Assembly (NCBI RefSeq): GCF_047729555.1
Contig: NZ_CP159825.1
Span: 620,001-684,000 of the forward strand
Reading direction: 5' to 3'
DNA: 64,000 bases
DNA from: Porticoccus sp905181945
GTDB taxonomy: Bacteria; Pseudomonadota; Gammaproteobacteria; Pseudomonadales; Porticoccaceae
The notes under the pieces were generated by a model, which was not told the origin of the DNA, did not search any database, and saw nothing but the letters and a program-made list of their open reading frames with translations. Both the position numbers and the translations under genes were made by a program. This document shows, piece after piece, positions 26,072 through 35,633 of the stretch (positions are counted from its first letter, which is position 1; each line of letters opens with the position of its first letter).

Positions 26072-27580
26072 TTACAGCAGGTAAATGACTGCTAGGCAGC
26101 CAACCGTAGACAGAACTATAGTGTAAGGTAGGGCCATCATTACCATTCTCCCATACGAGAGCCTAATAAGAGGTGCTAGCGCTGATGTTAGTAAAAACAA
26201 GAATGCAGCCTGACCATTCGGTGTTGCGACGCTAGGAAGATTTGTCCCTGTGTTTATTGCTACTGTCAGCAGGTCAAAGTGTTCTCTAGTGATTGTTCCT
26301 GCATCCAATGCGGCTCTAACTTCGTTGATATAGACAGTCGCTACAAAGACATTATCGCTAATTGCAGAGAGTATACCGTTAGCCGCAAAAAACATTACCG
26401 GTTGAACGCTTAGCTCCATTGCAAGCACAGCATCTATAACTGGTTTGAATAAGTGCTGATCGTGTATGACAGCAACAATAGCAAAAAACACCACAAGCAA
26501 TGCTGTAAAAGGTAATGCTTCCTCGAAAGCATGACCAAGGCGATGTTCTTCAACGATACCGTTAAAAGCCGTAAGTAGCACGATAACTGATAAACCAATG
26601 AGGCCGACAGGCGCTAAGTGAAGCGCCAGGCATGCAACTAGAAACAGCGCAACTAGGGCCTGGATTATCAATGTGGCCTTATGTTTCGGAGTTAATTTTT
26701 TGGATTCTTCGATATCAAATTCTTCCAGCACAGTCCTTACTGTATTGGGAAGTGTAACGCCATAACTAAACCAACGTAATTTCTCTAAAAGAACACATGT
26801 AATAAGACCGCAAACTAAGACGGGCATTGTGACAGGAGCCATAACCATAAAAAATTCTATAAAATTCCAGCCAGCCTTTTCGGCTATCAGTAGATTTTGT
26901 GGTTCTCCCACCAATGTAGTCACACCACCCAATGCAGTTCCTACCGCCCCATGCATAATCAAGTTGCGCAGGAAGCTCCGAAATGTTTCAAGATCCTCTT
27001 GATTTTTGTCTAGCACGACCGTATCGTCGGAGTGGTCATGCTTTTCGTTATGCTGTAGATTTTTTCCAGAGGCCACTTTGTGGTATACAGAGTAGAATCC
27101 AATTGCAACACTTATGAGCACAGCAGTTACGGTTAATGCATCCAAAAAAGCTGACAAAAAAGCTCCTGCGAAACAAAACAAGAGCGATAAAAGTGCTTTG
27201 GATTTTACTTTAATGAGAATTTTTGTGAAGGTGTAGAGTAACAGATCTCGCATGAAGTAGATCCCTGCAACCATGAAAATAAGCAATAAGAGCACTTCAA
27301 AATTACCATGAGCTTCATGGTAAATTGTTTCAGGGCTCGTCATCCCTAATGCCACAGCCTCTATGGCTAGTAAGCCTCCTGGTTGAAGCGGATAGCATTT
27401 TAATGCCATCGCTAAACAAAAAATAAATTCTATTATTAAACACCAGCCAGTGATGAAACTTCCAACGCTGAAAAGAAGTATAGGGTTTGCAACTAAAAAG
27501 GTTAAAATTGTATATTTATACCAATCTGGCGAAGCTCCTAAGAAATTTTTACCATAGGCTTGCAGTGTTGATTGAGACAT
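26072..27580 (-). CDS. nhaB: Na+/H+ antiporter NhaB
   Basis: Inner-membrane antiporter that expels sodium in exchange for protons. It is a polytopic protein of about 502 residues with roughly twelve hydrophobic helices. Family-typical segments are GVTTLVGEPQNLLIAEKAGWNFIEFF (split-helix region), SVATPNGQAAFLFLLTS and NGILSAISDNVFVATVYI. I begin at the ATG at 27580 (MSQSTLQAYG), preceded by GGGGGG, rather than a TTG 12 bp upstream. With Na+-NQR it supports an active sodium cycle. It is transcribed divergently from sohB. Confidence 0.95.
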   Translation of the reverse strand: MSQSTLQAYGKNFLGASPDWYKYTILTFLVANPILLFSVGSFITGWCLIIEFIFCLAMALKCYPLQPGGLLAIEAVALGMTSPETIYHEAHGNFEVLLLLIFMVAGIYFMRDLLLYTFTKILIKVKSKALLSLLFCFAGAFLSAFLDALTVTAVLISVAIGFYSVYHKVASGKNLQHNEKHDHSDDTVVLDKNQEDLETFRSFLRNLIMHGAVGTALGGVTTLVGEPQNLLIAEKAGWNFIEFFMVMAPVTMPVLVCGLITCVLLEKLRWFSYGVTLPNTVRTVLEEFDIEESKKLTPKHKATLIIQALVALFLVACLALHLAPVGLIGLSVIVLLTAFNGIVEEHRLGHAFEEALPFTALLVVFFAIVAVIHDQHLFKPVIDAVLAMELSVQPVMFFAANGILSAISDNVFVATVYINEVRAALDAGTITREHFDLLTVAINTGTNLPSVATPNGQAAFLFLLTSALAPLIRLSYGRMVMMALPYTIVLSTVGCLAVIYLL

Positions 27581-27850
27581 ATGACCCCCCAAATTTTATT
27601 TTTATAATTATGAATTTTTTTTATTAAGATAATAGATAGATTAGCATTTTTGTGGGTTGATGCCATAGCAGTCATTGATGGAAATTACCAAAGAGTTTGA
27701 TGGATAATGAATACTTTGTGTTTTATCTGCTGGATTTCAAACGATAGCAGTCAATTTGGGCACTACTTAATGTAATTTTTTACCACCATAGTGGTACACT
27801 CAATAAAATTTTTTGGGTTTGTATGCTTCAAGAATAAGAGAGGAATAGAA

Positions 27851-28876
27851 TTGGATTTTTTATTTGAATACGCCATATTTCTGGCAAAAACAGTTACTTT
27901 TGTGATAGCCGGATTGGTTTTGTTGGTTGCTGTAGCGAGTCTGGGGTCCAAAGGCCGCCGAAATAACAAGGGCCAGTTGCAGGTTACTCACTTGAACGAA
28001 GCTATGGATGCAGCTAGTAATATTTTGGCAGCATCTATACTTAATGATTCTGAAAAAAAAGAGGTCAAGAAGTATAAAAAAAATATACTTAAAAAATCAA
28101 AAAAATTAAAAACCTCCAAGAAAAGAATTTTTTTACTTGATTTTGATGGTGACGTGAAAGCATCTGCAGCGACAAATCTTCGTGAAGAGGTTACTGCAGT
28201 GTTAAATCAAGCTAGACCTGAAGATGAAGTAGTTGTTCGACTTGAAAGTATGGGGGGAATGGTCCATAGCTATGGCTTTGCGTCGAGCCAGCTTCACAGG
28301 ATTAAGAAAAAATCTATACCTCTAACTATCTGTGTGGATAAGGTCGCTGCAAGTGGCGGATATATGATGGCCTGCGTCGCAAATAAAATATTTTGTGCAC
28401 CTTTTGCTTTTATTGGCTCGATAGGAGTGGTCGCACAGCTACCCAACTTCAATCGTTTGTTAAAAAAACATGATATTGATGTGGAGCTTCACACAGCGGG
28501 TGCATACAAACGAACGCTCACTATGTTTGGTGAGAACACTGCGGAAGATAGGGAGAAATTTGTAGAGGATTTGGATAAAACTCATGAATTGTTCAAAAAC
28601 TTTGTATCGGAGCATAGGTCTGGGGTTGACATAAATACTATAGCTACTGGTGAGGTTTGGCTGGGTACCGACGCTAAGCTGAAAAACTTGGTCGATGATA
28701 TAATGACTAGCGATGAGTATCTTATGGATAGGGCGTCTGATGCAGAAATTTATAAAGTAAAATATATACATCATAAGAGCTTGCCAGAGAAAATGGGGTT
28801 GGCTGCAGAGGGCAGCGCCGACAGATTATTGCTAAAGTGGTGGAACAGGTTGCGCTCGAATCAATCTTTCTTTTAA
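27851..28876 (+). CDS. sohB: SohB-like inner-membrane S49 serine protease
   Basis: Signal-peptide-peptidase-like protease with a Ser/Lys dyad. The N-terminal membrane anchor (MDFLFEYAIFLAKTVTFVIA) resembles E. coli SohB. The catalytic Ser168 lies in VDKVAASGGYMMAC and the probable general-base Lys220 in TAGAYKRT. I start at the TTG at 27851, which has GAGAGG 8 bp upstream and gives the family N-terminus, rather than 20 codons upstream. A lysine-rich linker (residues 66-92) separates anchor and protease. Length 341 is normal. Confidence 0.93.
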   Translation: MDFLFEYAIFLAKTVTFVIAGLVLLVAVASLGSKGRRNNKGQLQVTHLNEAMDAASNILAASILNDSEKKEVKKYKKNILKKSKKLKTSKKRIFLLDFDGDVKASAATNLREEVTAVLNQARPEDEVVVRLESMGGMVHSYGFASSQLHRIKKKSIPLTICVDKVAASGGYMMACVANKIFCAPFAFIGSIGVVAQLPNFNRLLKKHDIDVELHTAGAYKRTLTMFGENTAEDREKFVEDLDKTHELFKNFVSEHRSGVDINTIATGEVWLGTDAKLKNLVDDIMTSDEYLMDRASDAEIYKVKYIHHKSLPEKMGLAAEGSADRLLLKWWNRLRSNQSFF

Positions 28877-28967
28877 AATCTGTGGTTAGGGGATAGTTTA
28901 TAGTTCGTATTCATCGTGATTTACGTTTAGTATAATCATTAATAACCACCTCGATTTAATATATTTT

Positions 28968-29282
28968 ATGACATTTTATCAGGCCATCCAAAACAAATTA
29001 GAGGTGTCTTTGACCCCTTCATTTTTAATTATAGAGAATGAAAGTCATAAGCATTCTGTTCCAGTGGACTCAGAAACACACTTTAAGGTTGTTATAGTAA
29101 GCAGTGATTTTGACAAGAAATCTCCTGTTCAGCGTCACCAGTTAGTTTATGCATTGCTTGCACATGAGCTTCAGTCTGGCCTGCACGCCTTGTCCTTGAA
29201 TACATACACACCGCAAGAATGGACGTCTGTTGAAAAGACAATGGATTCTCCAAACTGCATGGGTGGGAGCTGGCCGGATTAG
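28968..29282 (+). CDS. BolA family protein
   Basis: A 104-residue BolA/IbaG-like protein that probably partners with a monothiol glutaredoxin in iron-sulfur handling or acts in stress-linked shape control. Motif residues are the HKHSVP segment and ETHFKVVIVSSDF, then the helix-turn-helix-like PVQRHQLVYALLAHEL with the conserved invariant His near the C-terminal helix (LHALSLNTYTPQEW). The sequence matches BolA more than IbaG because of the C-terminal tail. It lies 91 bp after sohB and may share its transcript. Confidence 0.88.
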   Translation: MTFYQAIQNKLEVSLTPSFLIIENESHKHSVPVDSETHFKVVIVSSDFDKKSPVQRHQLVYALLAHELQSGLHALSLNTYTPQEWTSVEKTMDSPNCMGGSWPD

Positions 29283-29338
29283 AGGTTCTTATAAAAAGTA
29301 TTCAGATTATTAAATTTTTACTACTGGGGTATAGATAG

Positions 29339-29761
29339 ATGAAGCATACAAATCGGCTACTGGCACTTATTTTTTTCTTTTTTTCAGTTTTAGCTTATGC
29401 AGACAGTCAGTCTCTTGATGCGGGTACCGAGGTTTACATTATATCTCCAGCCGATGGTTCCGTTAACACTAGTCCAGTCAGGGTTAGATTTGGGCTTTCA
29501 GGAATGGGTGTCTCTCCAGCAGGGGTCAAGGTTAACAATACAGGCCATCATCACTTGCTGATTGACGTAGACACACTACCAGATTTTAATACACCGATAC
29601 CTAGTGACGAGAAGCATCGGCATTTTGGTTTAGGCCAAACAGAGACCGTTATCAACCTGTCTCCTGGGCACCATACTTTGCAGTTGATGCTCGGTGATTA
29701 CTCTCATATCCCGCATAAAAAACCAGTCATATCAAAAAAGATCAGAATAGAGATAAAATAA
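29339..29761 (+). CDS. DUF4399 periplasmic protein
   Basis: The protein has an N-terminal signal peptide (ending ADS, about residue 22), so it is exported. The mature domain follows the DUF4399 pattern: ISPADGSVNTSPVRVRFGLSGMGVSPAGV, then NTGHHHLLID, HFGLGQTETVINL, PGHHTLQLMLGD and a C-terminal PHKKPVISK. The histidines suggest a metal-binding Ig-like or cupredoxin-like fold, but function is not established. Length 140 is typical. Confidence 0.85.
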   Translation: MKHTNRLLALIFFFFSVLAYADSQSLDAGTEVYIISPADGSVNTSPVRVRFGLSGMGVSPAGVKVNNTGHHHLLIDVDTLPDFNTPIPSDEKHRHFGLGQTETVINLSPGHHTLQLMLGDYSHIPHKKPVISKKIRIEIK

Positions 29762-29809
29762 AGGGTATTTTCTCGATATAGATTTGTATCGAAACCACAC
29801 TGCGTTTAA

Positions 29810-30958
29810 TTATCTGCGAAGGACACCCTCTAAGGCTAGCTCTAGATGACCCACGGTCCTTTCTATATTATGCAGTTTATCCAAACCAAATAAGCCGATT
29901 CTGAAAGTTTGGTAATCTTTCCCTTCGTCACACTGTAGGGGAACTCCAGCAGCTATTTGAACACCTTCAGCCATGAATTTTTTCCCGTTATGGATGTCTA
30001 TGTCATCGGTATAGCTGACAATAACAGTTGGCGCTTGAAAACCTTCTGCAGCGACACTCTTGAACCCTTGAGACACCAGCAGCTCTCTAACTTTTCTTCC
30101 AAGATCTTGCTGTTCTTGCCTGACTTTTTCAAATCCATAGACTTCTGTTTCTTTCATAGCGTCATTGAATTTAAGTAATGCATCAGTTGGCATAGTTGCA
30201 TGATAAGCATGACCTCCATTCTCGTAAGTCTCCATGATTTGTAGCCATTTACGAAGATCACAGGAAAAACTAGTACTTGTAGTTTTTTCGACTTCTTCTC
30301 TGGCCTTGTCGCTTAGCATCACAAGGGCGCTACAAGGTGACGCACTCCATCCTTTTTGAGGGGCGCTAATTAGAACATCAACTCCACACTGCTTCATATC
30401 GATCCACAGAGCGCCAGAAGCAATACAGTCCAGGACTAATAGTCCCCCGACTGAATGAATGGCCTCCGCGATAGACGATATGTAGCCATCAGGAAGAATC
30501 ATACCCGCTGAGGTCTCCACATGAGGGGCAAAGACTATAGCGGGTTTACTGGCTTTTATTTGACGAACAACCTCTTCTATTGGGGCCGGAGTCATCGCTA
30601 ACTGCATGGTAGCGTTAATTTTTTCGGAATCAGTAGGTCTTGCCTTCAGTACAGTTATTTCAGAGGCAATTGAACCCATTTCAAGGATTTGACTCCAGCG
30701 GTAACTAAACCAACCATTCCTTATAACTAAACATTTTTTGTTAGTAGCAAACTGCCTGGCTACTGCCTCCATGCCGTATGTTCCGCCACCCGGTACCACC
30801 ACAACAGATCGTGCGTTATATACATTTTTTAATGTACGTGAGATATTAACCATAACTTCCTGGAAACGCCTCGACATATGATTTAGAGAGCGATCAGTAA
30901 ATACTACTGAGTACTCCAATAGTCCATTTGGGTCTGTGTTAGGGAGTAAGCTGGGCAT
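29810..30958 (-). CDS. Class V aminotransferase, alanine-glyoxylate/serine-pyruvate type
   Basis: Fold-type I PLP enzyme of about 382 residues. The glycine-rich phosphate-binding loop is VPGGGTYGMEAVARQF, the cofactor-binding Asp is in LLVLDCIASGAL, and the Schiff-base Lys is in LISAPQKGWSASPCSALVML. These fit alanine-glyoxylate or serine-pyruvate aminotransferases; other small-substrate donors are possible. The start ATG at 30958 follows GAGGA by 7 bp. It is downstream of ybiT on the same strand with a 40-bp gap. Confidence 0.85.
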   Translation of the reverse strand: MPSLLPNTDPNGLLEYSVVFTDRSLNHMSRRFQEVMVNISRTLKNVYNARSVVVVPGGGTYGMEAVARQFATNKKCLVIRNGWFSYRWSQILEMGSIASEITVLKARPTDSEKINATMQLAMTPAPIEEVVRQIKASKPAIVFAPHVETSAGMILPDGYISSIAEAIHSVGGLLVLDCIASGALWIDMKQCGVDVLISAPQKGWSASPCSALVMLSDKAREEVEKTTSTSFSCDLRKWLQIMETYENGGHAYHATMPTDALLKFNDAMKETEVYGFEKVRQEQQDLGRKVRELLVSQGFKSVAAEGFQAPTVIVSYTDDIDIHNGKKFMAEGVQIAAGVPLQCDEGKDYQTFRIGLFGLDKLHNIERTVGHLELALEGVLRR

Positions 30959-30997
30959 ATGCAATCCTCATGATCAGGAAGTTCTGAAATGTTTTAG

Positions 30998-32605
30998 TTA
31001 AAAATTAGAAGAATTTTTTATTGTTTCTTGACTAGCAAGGTATTCTTCGTAGGAGCCTTTAAAGTGTACAAGTTTTTTGTCTTTAATTTCAATTATATGA
31101 TTTGCTAGAGATGAAACAAATTCTCTGTCATGGCTGACAAAAATCAAAGTGCCATCATAATTTTCAAGAGCTAAATTCAGTGATTCGATAGCCTCCATGT
31201 CTAAGTGGTTGGTTGGTTCATCCATAATAAGGACATTTGAGTCCATCATCATGAGTTTGCCAAATAACAGTCTATTCTTTTCCCCGCCAGAGCAAACTTT
31301 AACCGGCTTTTTGAAGGCATCAGTAGAAAATAATAATCGACCAAGCGTAGCTCGTACAATTTGATCATCATGGTTCGGTTTTCGCCACTGACTCATCCAA
31401 TTGAATAAATCTAAATTGTTCTCAAATTCTGATGTACTGTCTTGCGGGCAATAACCGAGTGCCGAATTTTCTGACCACTTAATAGCACCGCTGGTGGGAG
31501 AAACTTCATCTATAAGGCAACGAAGTAGGGTAGTTTTTCCAACACCATTTTCTCCTATGATGGCTAAACGAGAACCCGCATCTAAGATCAAGCTACCATT
31601 TTCAAATAACATCTCATCATATTGGTGAGTAATTTTTTCTAAAATTAATGCCTGTCGATGAAGTTTTTTGGCCTGTTTGAATCTAATAAATGGTGAAACT
31701 CGACTGGTAGCTTTAATATCATCAAGTTGTATTTTGGTGATTTTCTTTGCCCGAGAAGTGGCTTGTTTAGCTTTAGATGCATTGGCTGAAAAGCGACTTA
31801 CAAACTGCTGAAGATCAGCAATTTGAGCAGATTTCTTGGCATTTTCTGAGTAAAGGCGTTCGCGTGCTTGGGTTGATGCAGTCATAAAGTCATCGTAATT
31901 TCCCGGATAAACCCTCAATTCCCCATAATCAATATCAGCCATATGCGTACATACCGCATTAAGGAAATGACGATCATGCGAGACGATAATCATTGTGCTC
32001 TTTTTTTCATTAAGGAGCGCCTCTAACCATCTAATGGTGGCAATATCTAAGTTGTTTGTTGGTTCATCTAGTAACAATATGTCAGGATCTGAAAAAAGTG
32101 CTTGAGCTAGCAGTACTCTTAGTTTCCGGCCTGGAGGAATCTCAGACATCATGCCAAAGTGAAGTTCTTTTTCGATGCCCGCCCCTAGTAGAAAATCCCC
32201 AGCTCGACTTTCAGCGCTATAGCCATCTAATTCAGAGAAGCGTATCTCTAGGTCGGCCACCTTCATGCCGTCTGCATCTGACATTTCAGAGAGACCGTAT
32301 ATGCGTTCACGCTCCTGTTTGACAGCCCATAATTCTGTGTGCCCCATGATTACAGTATCTATAGCGCTATATTGCTCAAAAGAAAATTGATCTTGATTTA
32401 ACACGCCTATTCGTTCGTTTGGCGTTATTGATATATTTCCAGATGTGGGTGAAAGGCTGCCATCAAGTATTTTCATGAACGTAGATTTTCCGCAGCCATT
32501 AGCCCCAATCAGACCATAGCGATTGCCATGACCAAATTTTACGGAGATGTTTTCAAAGAGGGGCTTGGGACCGAATTGCATTGTAATATTTGCAGCAGTA
32601 ATCAA
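30998..32605 (-). CDS. ybiT: ABC-F ATPase, YbiT type (ribosome-associated translation factor)
   Basis: Two fused ABC cassettes without membrane domains, as in ABC-F proteins that bind the ribosomal E site. Walker A motifs are GANGCGKST (N-terminal) and GENGVGKTT (C-terminal), both with LLDEPTNNLD/IMDEPTNHLD Walker B and signature SGGE in the second half. The linker (ATQARERLYSENAKKSAQIADLQ) is a short P-site tRNA-interaction motif. The N-terminus I-TAANITMQFGPKPLFEN aligns directly with E. coli YbiT. The TTG start follows AAGG. Confidence 0.95.
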   Translation of the reverse strand: MITAANITMQFGPKPLFENISVKFGHGNRYGLIGANGCGKSTFMKILDGSLSPTSGNISITPNERIGVLNQDQFSFEQYSAIDTVIMGHTELWAVKQERERIYGLSEMSDADGMKVADLEIRFSELDGYSAESRAGDFLLGAGIEKELHFGMMSEIPPGRKLRVLLAQALFSDPDILLLDEPTNNLDIATIRWLEALLNEKKSTMIIVSHDRHFLNAVCTHMADIDYGELRVYPGNYDDFMTASTQARERLYSENAKKSAQIADLQQFVSRFSANASKAKQATSRAKKITKIQLDDIKATSRVSPFIRFKQAKKLHRQALILEKITHQYDEMLFENGSLILDAGSRLAIIGENGVGKTTLLRCLIDEVSPTSGAIKWSENSALGYCPQDSTSEFENNLDLFNWMSQWRKPNHDDQIVRATLGRLLFSTDAFKKPVKVCSGGEKNRLLFGKLMMMDSNVLIMDEPTNHLDMEAIESLNLALENYDGTLIFVSHDREFVSSLANHIIEIKDKKLVHFKGSYEEYLASQETIKNSSNF

Positions 32606-32732
32606 GTAAATACCTTTTGGGTTTCAGGAAATAAATAGTAAGTTTTTGATTGAATGATTTTAAAAAAACAGCACTATAGAGAATTGCTTCAATGTCGTCG
32701 AGTAAAGCTAGCCCTAGTAAAGATTAATTTTT

Positions 32733-33581
32733 TTAGTCAGCTTCTTGAACTCTAGCAAGTCGAGCCTCTTCTTCTGCTAAGGCGGCCTTTATCTCCTGCA
32801 TGACAGTGTCGACATTGGCTAGCTCAGAGCATTCTTTAAATGCACCAGAAAGTACTGCATTTGGGTGCAATTCCCCATCTTCGTATAAACTCCATATTTC
32901 TTCGGCATATTTTGTGTCTGAAAGCTCAGGAGCATAATTTGAATAATACCGAGTCATGTTGTTTACATCTCGCTTCAGCATCATTTCAGCATTATTGTTA
33001 GACGAAGCATCTACGGCTTGAGGGAGATCTATGATAACGGGGCCATCTTTGCCTATTAATACATTGAATTCTGACAAGTCGCCATGAATTATTCCTGCAC
33101 ACAGCATGCGAACAATAAACCCCATAAGAACAGAATGCCCTAAAAGAGCCTCTTTATTAGACATAGATACATCACCAAGCCTCGGAGCAACTTGATTTTC
33201 CGGGTCTGTTATCAGCTCCATCAGTAAAACTCCGTCAAAACAGCCGAAAGTTTCAGGCACCCTAACTCCCGAGTCATTTACCTTGCGAAGTGAATCGAGT
33301 TCAGCATTCTGCCATGTTTCTTCTTGCTGCTGTCTTCCGTACTTGGATCCCTTTTCCATAGCTCTGGCACGACGGGTATTCCTGACTTTTCGGCCTTCTT
33401 GATACTGTGCAGATTTTTTAAAACTTCGCTTGTTAGCCTCTTTGTATACTTTTGCGCATTTTATTGAGGCTCCACATCTAACCACATATAACGTTGCCTC
33501 CTTGCCGCTCATAATTGAACGGATTACCTCATCGACTAATCCATCGTCAATCAACGGTTGAATTCTTTTTGGTATTTTCAT
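32733..33581 (-). CDS. RIO1-family serine/threonine protein kinase
   Basis: Atypical RIO kinase fold found in many gammaproteobacteria. The nucleotide-binding region is degenerate in the glycine loop (MSGKEATLYVVRC) with the lysine in CAKVYKEANKRSFK. The catalytic loop is IHGDLSEFNVLIG (Asp in HGD) and the metal-binding motif is VIIDLPQAVD. At 282 residues it has normal size. Targets in bacteria are not well defined; involvement in ribosome or stress processes is a guess based on the eukaryotic/archaeal role. Confidence 0.88.
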   Translation of the reverse strand: MKIPKRIQPLIDDGLVDEVIRSIMSGKEATLYVVRCGASIKCAKVYKEANKRSFKKSAQYQEGRKVRNTRRARAMEKGSKYGRQQQEETWQNAELDSLRKVNDSGVRVPETFGCFDGVLLMELITDPENQVAPRLGDVSMSNKEALLGHSVLMGFIVRMLCAGIIHGDLSEFNVLIGKDGPVIIDLPQAVDASSNNNAEMMLKRDVNNMTRYYSNYAPELSDTKYAEEIWSLYEDGELHPNAVLSGAFKECSELANVDTVMQEIKAALAEEEARLARVQEAD

Positions 33582-33654
33582 TACATGGTTACACGGGACT
33601 TATATTTTGTACTAAGTAGTATAACGTTAAAGGGGGAGGGCTGGGCACCCCTAC

Positions 33655-35076
33655 TTACTCAGATAGCGAAGAAAGTTGAGCAAATTTCTCAAGGGCATTA
33701 TCGCGAGATATTTTTAGATCTATAATAGGTTTTGGATATGTACTGCCAAGTTTTATATTGGCCTCTTCTAGGATGGAATCGGGTGCATCCCATGGATTGA
33801 AAAGGTACTTGTTTGGTAGTGGTGAGATTTCGGGTATGAATCGCCGCACATAGTCGCCTTCGGGATCAAATTTCTGCCCTTGTATGACAGGATTAAAAAT
33901 CCTGAAATAAGGAGCAGCGTCTCTTCCGCAGCCACTTATCCATTGCCAGCTTGCGCTATTATTTGCAAGATCAGCATCAACTAGAGTATCCCAAAACCAT
34001 CGTTCGCCATGACACCAATGAATTCCAAGATTTTTGACTAAAAAAGAGCCTGCGATCATCCGCGCACGGTTATGCATGTAGCCTGTTTGCCACAGTTCAC
34101 GCATACCTGCATCTACCATAGGTATGCCGGTTTGACCTTTTTTCCATGCCTGAAGTGCAGTCTCGTCAGTTATCCATGGAAAGTGGTTAAATTTAGGCTG
34201 TAGATTTTTCTTGGGTAGATCAGGATAATGGTATAGTTGGTTATAAGAGAACTCACGCCACCCTAACTCACTGCAAAAATGATCACTGTTCGTATCATTT
34301 GATGTGTTGTGAACCTTGTGCCATAGCTGATTAGGCGAGACTTCTCCAAAATGCAGGTAAGGTGAGAGTCTAGAGACATAAGGTTTAGAGAGGAGATTTC
34401 TTCCATTTTTATATTGAGATAAATCTTCGTCTATGAATTTTTGAAAACGAACTCTTGCCTCTTTTTCTCCAATAGTCCAATGGGAGTCAAGTTTTTCATT
34501 CCATGGGGTATATGGCAATAATTGCAACTGATTTATGCTCAAAGTTTTCTTCGTGTCACAATAATACTTGATGTTGCTCAGAACAGGTAGAGGCTCACGC
34601 GGCGTTTCCCCCTGCAGACATCCTTTTCGATAAAAAGGTGTAAATACACTATAGCATTCACCGTTACTTTTTTTAATTGCCCATGGCTCCCACAGCAAAG
34701 AACCATTATAGCTTTCAGATTTTATACCTTGCGCGTTTAAATCTTTTTTTATTAGTGTGTCACGCTGAATTCTCCATGGCTCATAACAACGATTCCAGTA
34801 CACAGCATTAACATTGTGACGCTTAATGATATCCATCAAAATATCGATAGGATTACCGCTATATAACGACAAAGTGCCGTCTAAAGATGTATTTAATGAT
34901 TCTAGTGAGGAGTTTAGCCACCATTTGCTTGCGGCGCCCATGGAGTATTCGCCGGCGTTACCTTCATCTAGAATGTAAATAGGGAAAACGCCTTCATGTT
35001 GCGATGCTGCAGTGAGCGCTGGATTGTCGGACAAACGCAGGTCCTGTCGAAACCAGTGAATAGCAATATCTCTCAT
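33655..35076 (-). CDS. phrB: Deoxyribodipyrimidine photolyase
   Basis: Blue-light DNA repair enzyme that splits cyclobutane pyrimidine dimers using reduced FAD and an antenna chromophore. The N-terminal Rossmann domain starts IHWFRQDLRLSDNPAL. The FAD-binding and catalytic region includes WREFSYN, TGIPMVDAGMRELWQTGYMHNR ARMI, and WQWISGCGRDAAPYFRIFNP. Length 473 fits class I photolyases. A cryptochrome or (6-4) photolyase is less likely but not excluded. It is the last chromosomal gene before the tRNA-Ser-associated island. Confidence 0.94.
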   Translation of the reverse strand: MRDIAIHWFRQDLRLSDNPALTAASQHEGVFPIYILDEGNAGEYSMGAASKWWLNSSLESLNTSLDGTLSLYSGNPIDILMDIIKRHNVNAVYWNRCYEPWRIQRDTLIKKDLNAQGIKSESYNGSLLWEPWAIKKSNGECYSVFTPFYRKGCLQGETPREPLPVLSNIKYYCDTKKTLSINQLQLLPYTPWNEKLDSHWTIGEKEARVRFQKFIDEDLSQYKNGRNLLSKPYVSRLSPYLHFGEVSPNQLWHKVHNTSNDTNSDHFCSELGWREFSYNQLYHYPDLPKKNLQPKFNHFPWITDETALQAWKKGQTGIPMVDAGMRELWQTGYMHNRARMIAGSFLVKNLGIHWCHGERWFWDTLVDADLANNSASWQWISGCGRDAAPYFRIFNPVIQGQKFDPEGDYVRRFIPEISPLPNKYLFNPWDAPDSILEEANIKLGSTYPKPIIDLKISRDNALEKFAQLSSLSE

Positions 35077-35512
35077 GAATCCTCTCTTTTCCTTTTTTGA
35101 ATTATTGCATTTGGGGGAGCCAGCTCAGCAGCTCAATTATCCTGTAGTTAAGAAATTTATAGATATTTAAATCATTCGCGCCAATGGTAATGACAGCAAA
35201 AGAAGTAACAAAAATCAAGTTTAGGACCCAGAAGAACTTAGTCACCTAGTTTTCCTTCATGGTGCTTTGAGATTTCGATGATAAGGGTGATTATTTATGC
35301 AAGATCATAGCACAGGGGAGGATGCGTGATCCCGATAAATAATTTTAAATATAGTCTGGTTTAGCGTCTTACTCTAGACAGCCAATTGATCTTCACTCTC
35401 CTTTATTTAGTTAACATGTTTCAGGGGGCGGGGTGTCGCGTACTGCGAAAAAAGACATTGTTGTCAATTCATGAGTTTTGGTAACTTAAACGTAGATTAT
35501 AAACCTAGACTT
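35077..35512. other. Intergenic DNA left of the island; one segment related to island DNA
   Basis: No gene could be supported here. The first 250 bp are AT-rich without recognised signals. A 63-bp segment (35359-35421, GTTTAG...CATGTTT) is alignable without gaps to 39485-39547 inside the island; I count 48 identical positions (76%). It is followed by the G-rich tract AGGGGGCGGGG (35423-35433), which recurs inside the island at 36432. This suggests that mobile-element DNA extends, or once extended, beyond the current left repeat. Confidence 0.5.
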
Positions 35513-35549
35513 ACCTCTGAAACTCTTACGAAGCAAGAGTTTCAGAGGT
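35513..35549. terminator. 15-bp perfect hairpin beside the left attachment repeat
   Basis: ACCTCTGAAACTCTT (35513-35527) and AAGAGTTTCAGAGGT (35535-35549) are perfect complements with a 7-nt loop; a further T-A pair extends it to 16 bp. It ends 5 bp before the left copy of the tRNA 3'-end repeat. Before integration this hairpin would have lain directly downstream of tRNA-Ser, so it may be the original 3'-end signal of the tRNA transcript. There is no T-tract. Confidence 0.5.
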
Positions 35550-35554
35550 AGAAT

Positions 35555-35572
35555 ATGGCGGAGAGACAGGGA
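35555..35572 (+). repeat. Left attachment-site repeat (copy of tRNA-Ser 3' end)
   Basis: The 18 bases ATGGCGGAGAGACAGGGA are identical to 42658-42675. The right copy is the 3' terminus of tRNA-Ser, including the complement of CCA and the acceptor and T-stem. This is the duplicated core expected after tyrosine-integrase insertion at a tRNA gene. Confidence 0.9.
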
Positions 35573-35633
35573 GACGATGACATCTGCACTTAAGTTATTA
35601 AAAGTTATATATAATGTGCTTCTCAGACCATTC

